Of a DNA stretch of 5,082 nucleotides, positions 1-5,082 are shown piece after piece. The translations under genes were made by a program, and so were the position numbers. This stretch comes from JBGQDM01 sp041495845 (GTDB taxonomy: Bacteria > Acidobacteriota > Terriglobia > Terriglobales > Acidobacteriaceae): NCBI GenBank assembly GCA_041495845.1, contig JBGQDM010000162.1, positions 1 through 5,082 of the forward strand. The letters are read 5' to 3'. The notes under the pieces are model-generated. The model was not told the origin of the DNA. It ran no database searches and was given only the letters and a program-made list of their open reading frames with translations. How positions within the stretch are numbered: position 1 is the stretch's first letter; every line of letters begins with the position of its first letter.

Positions 1-315
1 GCGCCGGAAGTGGTCCACCAGCAGGTTCCGCGTCATGGTCGTGACCCAGGTAAAGAACGCGCCACGCTCGATTTTGTAGGTCTCCAGCGTTCGATACATC
101 TTGATAAACACTTCCTGGGTAAGGTCTTCGGCGTCGTGGGCGGAACCGGTAAAGCGGTAGCAGAGGTTGTAGATGCGCCGGTGATGACGTTGGACAATCT
201 GCTCCCAAGCCATCGCATCGCCCGCCAGACAGCGGCGGATGAGTTGCTGGACGACCTGGGCGTCTTCCAATCTGCGCTCCGCGAGGTTCCGATGCACGCT
301 CGCATCCCCCGGCAT
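1..315 (-). CDS. ECF-type sigma-70 family RNA polymerase sigma factor, N-terminal part (runs off left edge)
   Basis: Group 4 (extracytoplasmic-function-like) sigma factors bind core RNA polymerase and direct it to a small set of promoters. Reading the minus strand from ATG at 315 gives 105 uninterrupted codons to the window edge. Residues about 23-58 fit region 2.1 (LIRRCLAGD, then WEQIVQRHHRRIYNLCYR). Residues 61-70 are the hallmark region 2.2 core-binding motif DAEDLTQEVF. Residues 87-105 (FFTWVTTMTRNLLVDHFRR) fit regions 2.3/2.4, which melt and read the -10 element. The linker and region 4 (-35 recognition) would lie outside the window. The ATG has no clear Shine-Dalgarno, and an in-frame GTG six codons upstream (333) is an alternative start. 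The gene follows the hydrolase in the same direction after 107 bp and has its own promoter-like sequence there. No anti-sigma gene is visible, so the inducing signal is unknown. The family call is firm; the subgroup is not. Confidence 0.93.
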   Translation of the reverse strand, partial: MPGDASVHRNLAERRLEDAQVVQQLIRRCLAGDAMAWEQIVQRHHRRIYNLCYRFTGSAHDAEDLTQEVFIKMYRTLETYKIERGAFFTWVTTMTRNLLVDHFRR

Positions 316-349
316 GATCAGCGTAGACAGCACACTGGAGATACGTCTA

Positions 350-379
350 GCCTGCGTGTAAAGTTCACAAATTGCAGGC
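350..379 (-). repeat. Inverted repeat GCCTGC/GCAGGC at the predicted 5' end of the sigma-factor mRNA
   Basis: Read on the minus strand, GCCTGC (379-374) is followed 18 nt later by GCAGGC (355-350), a perfect 6-bp stem with a long AT-rich loop. It begins almost exactly at the transcription start predicted from the TAGAAT box. It could be a 5' UTR stem-loop or a two-half-site operator. The plus-strand hexamer GCAGGC recurs at 392-397 and 406-411, inside and beside the promoter. Confidence 0.3.
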
Positions 380-385
380 GTTGGG

Positions 386-413
386 ATTCTAGCAGGCGCG
401 CCGAAGCAGGCAA
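386..413 (-). promoter_or_regulatory. Candidate sigma-70-type promoter for the sigma-factor gene
   Basis: On the minus strand, TTGCCT (413-408; 4 of 6 to TTGACA) is followed after 16 nt by TAGAAT (391-386; 5 of 6 to TATAAT). The predicted transcription start is near 379, giving a 5' UTR of about 64 nt before the ATG at 315. It sits in the only non-coding gap next to the sigma gene, which supports it. Its link to a housekeeping-type sigma factor is inferred from the consensus match only. Confidence 0.5.
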
Positions 414-422
414 CATTTGCGC

Positions 423-1322
423 TCAGGTTGTACGGTTGAGGAACTCGAGCACCGCCCGGTTGAACTCATCAGGCAATTCTTCATAGGGCAAATGGCCCAC
501 ACCGTCAAATTGGATTAACCGGCTTCGACGGAAATACTGGTTAAAGGGCAACGCGGATTGAGGATCAACCGCGGCGTCGCGCGTTCCCCAAAGCAAGAGC
601 GTGGGCAGATCAGCCAACTGTGGCAGGGCCTTCGCCATGATCTCCAGGTCCGCGCACCACGTCGTGATCGCCTGCAGGCCGTACTCTACCGTCCCGGGAA
701 CCAGGAGCGCCCGGAGATAACCCTCAAGCGTGCCGGGCGTGATGCGCTTGGGGTCGCCGTAGAGCCGGCTGAGGACCCATGGATGGGCAAACCGCGCTCT
801 GGGCAACAGGTAACGAACACAGGCGGCTGGAAACCTGCGGGAAAGAAGCGGCGCCAGCCTGCGGCCATGTTGAGACCAGGGGTTGGCTGGGGCTACGAGG
901 ACCAGCCGCTGCAGGCGACCGGGTTGCTGCACCACCAAACGAGCCGCAACCAAAACCGCAACCGACCCGCCATGAGAGGAACCAAGCAGGGAAACTTCTT
1001 TGATTCCAACCAGATCCAGAAAACGCAGGGTACGATCGGCGATCGCTTCCATTCGGCAGTCAAGATTGGGTACGCGATCGGAAAAACCGGCGCAAAGCTG
1101 GTCGGGGGCGTAAACGGTGTGAGTTTGAGCGAGGGCGGCAAGATTCTTGCGCCAGGAGAACGAATAGCCCAACAAGCCATGTAGCAGGACCAGTGTGGGG
1201 CCCGCACCGGCCTGGAGGTAGCGCATGCGGGCGCCGTCCAGATGGACGAAGCGCTCGGCGACATCGGGGATGACCGGCGAGGTGAGAGTGGATTCCACAG
1301 AAAACGTTGATGAGCCGGGCAA
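423..1322 (-). CDS. Alpha/beta-hydrolase fold protein, substrate unknown
   Basis: This is a 299-residue member of the alpha/beta-hydrolase superfamily (esterases, epoxide or C-C bond hydrolases, haloperoxidase-like enzymes), full-length for the family. The oxyanion motif LLHGLLG is at 46-52. The nucleophile elbow GSSHG is at 114-118 with Ser116. The acid is probably Asp249 (LLLWGTRDA), and the base is His277 (GVGHLPYEELP). Residues about 146-238 form a helical, arginine-rich cap that sets specificity. The segment APDQLCAGFSDR (72-83) stands where many relatives have D-L-x-G-x-G-x-S-D. I see no secretion signal, so it is probably cytoplasmic. The start is a TTG without a good Shine-Dalgarno; an in-frame GTG at 1298 would shorten it by eight residues without touching the fold. 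It lies 92 bp behind the aminotransferase with no terminator on its own strand, so it is probably cotranscribed. The fold is certain; the reaction cannot be told from sequence. Confidence 0.92.
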   Translation of the reverse strand: MPGSSTFSVESTLTSPVIPDVAERFVHLDGARMRYLQAGAGPTLVLLHGLLGYSFSWRKNLAALAQTHTVYAPDQLCAGFSDRVPNLDCRMEAIADRTLRFLDLVGIKEVSLLGSSHGGSVAVLVAARLVVQQPGRLQRLVLVAPANPWSQHGRRLAPLLSRRFPAACVRYLLPRARFAHPWVLSRLYGDPKRITPGTLEGYLRALLVPGTVEYGLQAITTWCADLEIMAKALPQLADLPTLLLWGTRDAAVDPQSALPFNQYFRRSRLIQFDGVGHLPYEELPDEFNRAVLEFLNRTT

Positions 1323-1336
1323 CTTTTTCTGCCCGG
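1315..1336 (-). promoter_or_regulatory. Hairpin at the hydrolase start codon
   Basis: CCGGGCA and TGCCCGG form a perfect 7-bp GC-rich stem around an 8-nt loop. In the minus-strand mRNA the loop is GAAAAAGT. The TTG start (1322-1320) begins at the last loop base and continues into the 3' arm. If TTG is the true start, the hairpin would hide the initiation region. The structure is plain in the sequence; its role is inferred. Confidence 0.4.
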
Positions 1337-1377
1337 GCGGTATCTATCGGGATGATATCGCCTCTGTCGCTTCTGTG

Positions 1378-1406
1378 CCGGGGGGCTTCGGCCTCCCGGT
1401 TTTTTT
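1378..1406 (+). terminator. Intrinsic terminator on the plus strand, opposite to the flanking genes
   Basis: CCGGGGGGC (1378-1386), loop TTCG (1387-1390) and GCCTCCCGG (1391-1399) form a 9-bp stem, followed at once by seven T (1400-1406) and then GTTT. The loop is the very stable C(UUCG)G tetraloop. As plus-strand RNA the single imperfect pair is a G-U wobble; as minus-strand RNA it becomes an A-C mismatch, the loop becomes CGAA and there is no U tract. All three signs say the plus strand is the functional one, although both neighbouring genes are on the minus strand. Confidence 0.8.
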
Positions 1407-1414
1407 GTTTGCGG

Positions 1415-2614
1415 CTAGCTGCGTTTCTTGCGCAAGAGTTTTTTCAAGACGCGGATGCCCTTGTCGACGTGCTTCGGCTCCAGCAAGAAGGGGGGTAGAA
1501 AGCGCAGGACGGTGTCCTGGGTGACGTTGAAGAGCACACCTTCGGCGAGACCCTCCTCGACCAACGGGCGCGCGGGGATGGCGAGTTCCAGGCCCTGGAT
1601 GAATCCGGTGCCACGCAGTTCCTTGATGACAGAAAACTTGTCTTTGAGGGCGCGGAATTGTTCCTGAAGATAGGCGCCTGTGGACTTCACGTTCTCGAGT
1701 AGGCCGTCTTCTTCGAGGATGGCCAGGTATTCGAGGGCGACGCGACAAACGAGCGGGCCGCCACCGAAAGTTGTGCCGTGTTCGCCGGGCTTGATCGCGT
1801 CGGCCAAGGCTTCTTTGGCCAGAAACGCACCCAGCGGCAGACCGGCGGCGATGGGCTTGGCAATGACCAGGATGTCTGGCGTCACGCCAAAATGCTGGAA
1901 GGCGAACAGGGTGCCGGTGCGTCCGAGGCCGCACTGAATCTCATCGAAGATCACCGAGGCGTGGTGACGGTCGGCGGCGGTGCGTACCTGGCGCAGAAAT
2001 TCGCGCGAGCAACTTAGAATTCCGCCTTCGCCAAAGATGGGTTCGAGCACGATGGCGCACGTGTCGTCGTCCACGGCGGCGTTCAGCGCGGCTTCGTCGT
2101 TGCGCGAAATGAAGGTCACCCCGGGCAGCAACGGCCCAAACGGCGCGCGGTATTTGTTTTGTCCGGTGAGCGAGAGCGCACCAAACGTCCGGCCGTGGTA
2201 GGAACCCTGGAGCGCGACGATTTTCGACTTGGCCTCTCCGCCGGTTTTGTGCCCGGCAGCGCGCGCCAGCTTGATGGCGCCTTCCATCCCTTCGGTGCCG
2301 CTGTTGCAAAAGAACACGCGCGAAAGGCCGGAATGCTGGCAAAGCTTCTCCGCCAGCAATCCCTGGTACTCGTTGTAGTAGAGATTCGACAGGTGAATGG
2401 CCCGGCCGGCCTGCTCGCGCAGGACTTTGAGAATGCGCGGATGCGCATGGCCGAGTGCGTTGACCCCGAGGCCGGCCACAAAATCCAGGTAACGGTTGCC
2501 CTCAACGTCATAAACGAAAACGCCTTTGCCACGTGCGATGGCGAGCGGGTAGCGGTTATAGGTGGGAAGAAGAAAACGGCGTTCACGATCGGCGATTTCC
2601 TGGAAGGTGCTCAT
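1415..2614 (-). CDS. argD: Class-III PLP-dependent aminotransferase, acetylornithine aminotransferase type
   Basis: The best reading is acetylornithine aminotransferase, which interconverts N-acetylornithine plus 2-oxoglutarate and N-acetylglutamate semialdehyde plus glutamate in arginine synthesis, and in some bacteria also acts in lysine synthesis. The 399 residues match the family length. Seen in order: YLDFVAGLGVNALGHAHP (42-59), the phosphate-binding NSGTEGMEGAIKLAR (104-118), SYHGRTFGAL (138-147), EPIFGEGG (191-198), the cofactor-ring Asp224 in DEIQCGLGRTG (224-234), the Schiff-base Lys253 in IAKPIAAGLPLGAF, HGTTFGGGPL (279-288) and the substrate-carboxylate region VLRFLPP (369-375). 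Lys253 is followed by PIAAG where many ArgD proteins have ALGGG, and no other arginine gene is in the window. A paralogue acting on ornithine, 4-aminobutyrate or another omega-amine therefore remains possible. The ATG at 2614 is clear from the usual N-terminus but has no Shine-Dalgarno. It is followed by the hydrolase gene. Confidence 0.9.
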   Translation of the reverse strand: MSTFQEIADRERRFLLPTYNRYPLAIARGKGVFVYDVEGNRYLDFVAGLGVNALGHAHPRILKVLREQAGRAIHLSNLYYNEYQGLLAEKLCQHSGLSRVFFCNSGTEGMEGAIKLARAAGHKTGGEAKSKIVALQGSYHGRTFGALSLTGQNKYRAPFGPLLPGVTFISRNDEAALNAAVDDDTCAIVLEPIFGEGGILSCSREFLRQVRTAADRHHASVIFDEIQCGLGRTGTLFAFQHFGVTPDILVIAKPIAAGLPLGAFLAKEALADAIKPGEHGTTFGGGPLVCRVALEYLAILEEDGLLENVKSTGAYLQEQFRALKDKFSVIKELRGTGFIQGLELAIPARPLVEEGLAEGVLFNVTQDTVLRFLPPFLLEPKHVDKGIRVLKKLLRKKRS

Positions 2615-2624
2615 GGGAAGGAAG

Positions 2625-2630
2625 ATTCTA
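2625..2630 (-). promoter_or_regulatory. Candidate -10 box for the aminotransferase gene
   Basis: TAGAAT (5 of 6 to TATAAT) lies on the minus strand only 10 nt before the ATG at 2614. A start site 6-8 nt downstream would leave a 5' UTR of about 2-4 nt, so the mRNA would be almost leaderless. This agrees with the absence of a Shine-Dalgarno. The -35 region 17 nt upstream (TTTCCC) is poor, so the call rests mainly on the -10 and its position in a 55-bp gap. Confidence 0.35.
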
Positions 2631-2669
2631 CCCGGTCAGGCTGTGGAGGGAAAGCCGGGGCGGGGACTT

Positions 2670-2945
2670 CTACTTGGCCGCGGCTGGCGCCAAGCTGTGC
2701 GCCCACGCCGAAATCCATATCGGGAAGGTTGCGCCCAGATAGAGGCACTTGATGGCGCGGTCATCCTCCCAGGCATCAGCGAAGATTCCTCCGAGCAAGA
2801 CAAAGGCAATCGAGAAGCAGATCAAGGACAGCGGGCCGCGCATCAGGGAAATGTCAGCGGTCCGATAAATTCTCACCACCTCGGGCGCAGCCGCTCCGAG
2901 CGTTCCATACACGAATCTGTACCAACTCCAGGAATGTCTGTGCAA
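2670..2945 (-). CDS. Small predicted membrane protein, function unknown (second of a pair)
   Basis: I do not recognise a named family. From the TTG at 2945 the product is 91 residues; the open frame continues further up into the preceding gene, and a GTG at 2912 would give 80. The sequence reads as real protein. A conserved-looking YGTLGAAAPEVVRIYRT block comes near the N-terminus. Two hydrophobic stretches follow, LSLICFSIAFVLLGGIFADAW and KCLYLGATFPIWISAWAHSL, joined by the short acidic turn EDDRAI, and the protein ends APAAAK. Two TM helices in an inner-membrane hairpin are the natural reading. The TTG start is preferred because it leaves a 4-nt gap after the upstream stop, typical of translational coupling, but no strong Shine-Dalgarno decides it. 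The gene ends 55 bp before the aminotransferase and nothing suggests a role in amino-acid metabolism. No catalytic motif is visible. Confidence 0.65.
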   Translation of the reverse strand: MHRHSWSWYRFVYGTLGAAAPEVVRIYRTADISLMRGPLSLICFSIAFVLLGGIFADAWEDDRAIKCLYLGATFPIWISAWAHSLAPAAAK

Positions 2946-2949
2946 TTTC

Positions 2950-3267
2950 TTAGCGGAACAACGAACCGAGATACTGCTGCAGAGTTGTGGGCAGGAAGCC
3001 AACCGCAAATGGATAGACTGCCAGGGCCACCAGCATCACCACGAGAACGGGGTTCAGCGAACTAGAGGCGGCCCTTCCCAGGGTGGAAGGAGACGATCCT
3101 TGAGCATGCAGCATGTCATCCACCTTCTTCGGCAGCGGCGCGGTCGCCATCTCTGAACTCATTTCCGTCTGGACAATTCGGTCTGGGGGAAAGTGAAACG
3201 CCTCACTGGAAAAATTGTCGCCCTTGAGGCTGGCCGCGTCAAGAACATCTCGAGAAATCCCGCCCAT
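2950..3267 (-). CDS. Small hypothetical protein with one C-terminal TM segment (first of a pair)
   Basis: This gene is not recognised. The longest reading starts at ATG 3267 and gives 105 residues. ATGs at 3162 and 3150 would give 70 and 66 residues, and the low-complexity first third makes the 3162 start quite possible. The product has a polar, Ser/Ala/Pro-rich N-terminal part. One strong hydrophobic segment follows (LNPVLVVMLVALAVYPFAVGFLP, about residues 71-93), and then a short amphipathic tail, TTLQQYLGSLFR. It resembles a tail-anchored or single-pass inner-membrane protein. Its stop (2952-2950) lies 4 nt from the preferred TTG of the next small membrane gene, so the two are probably one transcription unit and perhaps partners. 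No ribosome-binding site is convincing at any of the starts, which lowers confidence in the exact 5' end. Confidence 0.5.
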   Translation of the reverse strand: MGGISRDVLDAASLKGDNFSSEAFHFPPDRIVQTEMSSEMATAPLPKKVDDMLHAQGSSPSTLGRAASSSLNPVLVVMLVALAVYPFAVGFLPTTLQQYLGSLFR

Positions 3268-3359
3268 CCGGCGTAGGCCATTCCTGGGACGTGGGTTGCG
3301 GGCCGGTGACCCGCCTCTTGACCGAGATACAAAATTTAGTAGTCACTTCCCGAAAAGCA

Positions 3360-3365
3360 TATAAT
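3360..3365 (+). promoter_or_regulatory. Candidate -10 box (TATAAT) for the sensor gene
   Basis: A perfect TATAAT lies in the 254-bp divergent gap (3268-3521), about 155 nt before the sensor ATG. The matching -35 region is poor (TTAGTA at 18-nt spacing). TTGACC at 3318-3323 is a better hexamer but lies too far upstream to pair with it. The gap otherwise holds short hairpins and a leader ORF, listed separately. No clear promoter for the minus-strand small membrane genes could be picked out. Confidence 0.3.
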
Positions 3366-3377
3366 TCCAAGAGACGT

Positions 3378-3414
3378 CACGGAGCGGGTAGCGAAGCCGT
3401 GTCCTGCTAGACAC
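3378..3414 (+). repeat. Overlapping short inverted repeats in the sensor-gene leader
   Basis: CACGG (3378-3382) can pair with CCGTG (3397-3401). GTGTC (3399-3403) can pair with GACAC (3410-3414). The two 5-bp stems share bases 3399-3401 and so exclude each other. They lie just downstream of the TATAAT box, in what would be the 5' UTR. Neither is followed by a T run. The stems are short and may be chance. Confidence 0.25.
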
Positions 3415-3471
3415 TTAACAAAGGGACCTTACCGAGGGTCGTGGCAGCAAACTTGCATTCTCGTATCGCGA

Positions 3472-3525
3472 ATGACGGGGAGCAGCGTCTTCTGCCCCGA
3501 CCGTCTGCATCCAACCCAGCCATGA
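3472..3525 (+). promoter_or_regulatory. Candidate 17-codon leader ORF overlapping the sensor start
   Basis: ATG at 3472 opens a 17-residue frame (MTGSSVFCPDRLHPTQP) whose TGA at 3523-3525 overlaps the sensor ATG at 3522-3524 as ATGA. Such an overlap can couple translation of a downstream gene that lacks its own Shine-Dalgarno, as this one does. The leader ORF also has no clear ribosome-binding site, and an ORF this short can arise by chance. Confidence 0.2.
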
Positions 3526-5082
3526 ACCGTGAGTTCGAAATCCGGTTTACCGCCGTCCTGCTGGCGGTGCTGACCGCAGCCGCGGTGACGGTGGCGTGGA
3601 TCAATCTGCAAAAAGAAGGGTCGTTTTCCGTTCCCACCGACGGGATCTGGTGGATTGAGCGTGGCTCGCACCTGGTAGCGGAACGAGTGGATCGGGAGAG
3701 TCCCGGGGCGCACGCTGGGGTGCGCGTGGGCGACCAGCTCAGCGCGGTCGATGAGCACGAGATCAACACCGTCCCCGGGTTGATGCGGCAGCTCTTCCAT
3801 ACTGGCGTGTATGCCAAGGTGAAGTATTCGCTGGCGCGGCAGGGGGTGGCGCTCGATACCACGCTGGTGATCGTACCTGCCGACCGCTCGCTGAACAATT
3901 GGCTGCGGCTGATTGCGCTCATCTATCTCAGCATCGGCCTGTACGTTCTTTTGCGGCGCTGGACTGCGCCCGGCTCGCTGCACTTTTACATTTTCTGCCT
4001 GGTTAGCTTTGTCTTCTACTCGTTCAAATACACCGGCAAGCTGAACCTGTTTGACGAGACGGTGCTGTGGAGCAACGTGGTGGCGTGGCTGTTGCAGCCA
4101 GCCATCTTTCTGCACTTCGCGCTGACGTTTCCGGAGAAGCGGGATTTCATCAAGCGTCATGTCTGGGCGCTGGCGCTGGTCTACCTGCCGGCCGCCTTGC
4201 TGCTGGCCGTGCAGATTCTGGTCATGCAGACCCTGGTGCCGAGCGAGACGCTGCGCTGGAACCTCGATCGTTTGCAAATGGCGTACCTGGCGCTCTATTT
4301 TCTCTGCGCCGCCTGGATCATGCATCGCAGCTATGGGCGAGCCGCCACGACCGTCTTGCGGCAGCAGATGAAGTGGGTGACTCGTGGCACGATCATGGCG
4401 GTGGCGCCGTTTACGCTTTTCTACGTGCTGCCCTACCTGAGCCCGGCCCTGCGGAATTACACCCCGGACGGGTTGATGAAGTGGTCGGTGCTTTCGCTGG
4501 CGTTGCTGCCGTTGATGTTCGGTTACGCCATCTTCCGCTACCGGTTGATGGACGTGGACCTGATTTTCAAACGGGGCGTGGTGTATACGCTGTCGGCGGC
4601 GGCCATCGTGGGCTTGTATTTTGCGGTGGTGGTGGGAGTAGCGGAGTTAATCCACGCGCGCATTCCCAGCAGCGGACCGATGGGACTGATCCTGGCCATG
4701 GTGGTGGCGGCACTGCTGTTTGATCCGGTGAAGAACTGGATTCAGGAGCGGCTGGACCAGGTTTTCTATCGCACCCGTTACGACTATCGCCGCACCCTGG
4801 TGGAGTTTGGCCGGGAGCTGAATTCGGAGACCGACCTGGGCAAGATGCTGGCTTCGGTGGTGGAACGGCTTTCGCACACTCTGCTGGTGGACCGGATGGC
4901 AATTTTTCTGGCCACCGCGGACCCGCCCCAGCGTTTTGTGCTGGCCAAGTCATTTGGCATCGTGCAGGCGGGGAATCTGGACCTGGAGTTCCTGAACCGG
5001 CCGCGGCCGGAAGACAGCGCGGGGCACCTGTTCTTCGAGAACACGCATATGGTGCCGCGGGAAGCACAATCGGCGCAGGAAA
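3522..5082 (+). CDS. Membrane sensor with PDZ domain, multi-TM region and GAF domain; C-terminal output missing (runs off right edge)
   Basis: This is probably a signal-transduction protein of the acidobacterial PDZ/multi-TM/GAF type. 520 codons are present. Residues 8-27 form the first TM helix. Residues about 36-118 form a PDZ domain with the usual SPGAHAGVRVGDQLSAVDEHEI core (60-81). Nine further hydrophobic segments follow, near 127-145, 154-170, 184-203, 213-236, 251-268, 288-306, 321-338, 353-375 and 386-402. Ten helices with an N-terminus inside put the PDZ domain outside and the C-terminus in the cytoplasm. LHFALTFPEKR (197-207) is typical of this sensor class. The linker FDPVKNWIQERLDQVFYRTRYDYRRT (400-425) leads into LVEFGRELNSETDLGKML and a GAF-like start, LLVDRMAIFLA (454-464). 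The output module is cut off: a histidine kinase is most likely, and a SpoIIE-type phosphatase is the main alternative. The ATG has no Shine-Dalgarno and is chosen because it directly precedes the first TM helix. Confidence 0.88.
   Translation, partial: MNREFEIRFTAVLLAVLTAAAVTVAWINLQKEGSFSVPTDGIWWIERGSHLVAERVDRESPGAHAGVRVGDQLSAVDEHEINTVPGLMRQLFHTGVYAKVKYSLARQGVALDTTLVIVPADRSLNNWLRLIALIYLSIGLYVLLRRWTAPGSLHFYIFCLVSFVFYSFKYTGKLNLFDETVLWSNVVAWLLQPAIFLHFALTFPEKRDFIKRHVWALALVYLPAALLLAVQILVMQTLVPSETLRWNLDRLQMAYLALYFLCAAWIMHRSYGRAATTVLRQQMKWVTRGTIMAVAPFTLFYVLPYLSPALRNYTPDGLMKWSVLSLALLPLMFGYAIFRYRLMDVDLIFKRGVVYTLSAAAIVGLYFAVVVGVAELIHARIPSSGPMGLILAMVVAALLFDPVKNWIQERLDQVFYRTRYDYRRTLVEFGRELNSETDLGKMLASVVERLSHTLLVDRMAIFLATADPPQRFVLAKSFGIVQAGNLDLEFLNRPRPEDSAGHLFFENTHMVPREAQSAQE

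Noticed and set aside
33..305. Minus-strand open frame of 90 codons overlapping the sigma gene
   Set aside because: It is out of frame with the sigma region 2 motifs and gives a Ser/Arg/Pro-rich shadow.
10..486. Plus-strand open frame of 158 codons over the sigma gene and its promoter
   Set aside because: It is antisense to the clear sigma region 2 motifs, has a composition with no domain logic, and crosses the promoter gap and the hydrolase end.
558..1184. Plus-strand open frame of 208 codons inside the hydrolase
   Set aside because: It lies wholly antisense to a hydrolase with an intact catalytic triad and reads as Arg/Gly/Gln-rich shadow sequence. The plus-strand terminator at 1378-1406 does not rescue it as a protein gene.
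2615..2669. Possible terminator between the small membrane gene and the aminotransferase
   Set aside because: Only a 5-bp CCCGG/CCGGG repeat with a 19-nt loop and no T run on the minus strand is present, too weak to call.
2159..2752. Plus-strand open frame of 197 codons over the aminotransferase 5' end
   Set aside because: It is antisense to a well-conserved enzyme, and no motif or ribosome-binding site is visible.
3429..4325. Minus-strand open frame of 298 codons opposite the sensor gene
   Set aside because: It is very rich in Gln, His and Arg, as expected for the complement of a Leu/Val-rich membrane protein, and it crosses the sensor start and leader.
4067..4723. Plus-strand open frame of 218 codons within the sensor gene
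   Set aside because: It is a frame-shifted shadow of the TM region, Gly/Ala/Arg-rich, without domain features.

Overview
The window is GC-rich, roughly 60% by eye, densely coded chromosomal DNA from a Gram-negative-type bacterium. I favour an acidobacterium. The reasons are the large PDZ / multi-TM / GAF sensor protein with a 'LHFALTFPEKR' segment and an 'RYDYRR' linker, the codon bias, and the mix of weak ribosome-binding sites with TAGAAT-type -10 boxes. This is inference from protein style, since there is no rRNA or other marker gene. I see no mobile element, CRISPR array, tRNA or phage gene.

Layout. Five genes lie on the minus strand, read right to left. Two small predicted membrane proteins come first (about 3267-2950 and 2945-2670), almost abutting and unassigned. 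They are followed by a class-III PLP aminotransferase of the acetylornithine aminotransferase (ArgD) type (2614-1415), an alpha/beta-hydrolase (1322-423), and the N-terminal 105 codons of an ECF-type sigma-70 factor that runs off the left edge (315-1). One large gene lies divergently on the plus strand (3522 to the right edge). It is a membrane sensor with an extracytoplasmic PDZ domain, about nine further TM helices and the start of a GAF domain. Its output domain lies beyond the window.

How they relate. The two small membrane genes look cotranscribed. The aminotransferase and hydrolase are tandem with a 92-bp gap and no minus-strand terminator, so readthrough is likely. The aminotransferase may also have its own promoter very close to its ATG. 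The sigma gene has a recognisable promoter of its own in the gap behind the hydrolase. Nothing ties these genes into one pathway: one metabolic enzyme, one hydrolase of unknown substrate and two regulatory genes look like an ordinary mixed neighbourhood.

Most unusual signals. A textbook intrinsic terminator between aminotransferase and hydrolase points the wrong way, implying a plus-strand (antisense) transcript. A hairpin places the hydrolase TTG start at its loop/stem junction. A cluster of GCAGGC repeats sits on the sigma-factor promoter. A 17-codon leader ORF overlaps the sensor start as ATGA. I found no convincing new multi-gene system. The two small membrane proteins are the only genes I cannot place.
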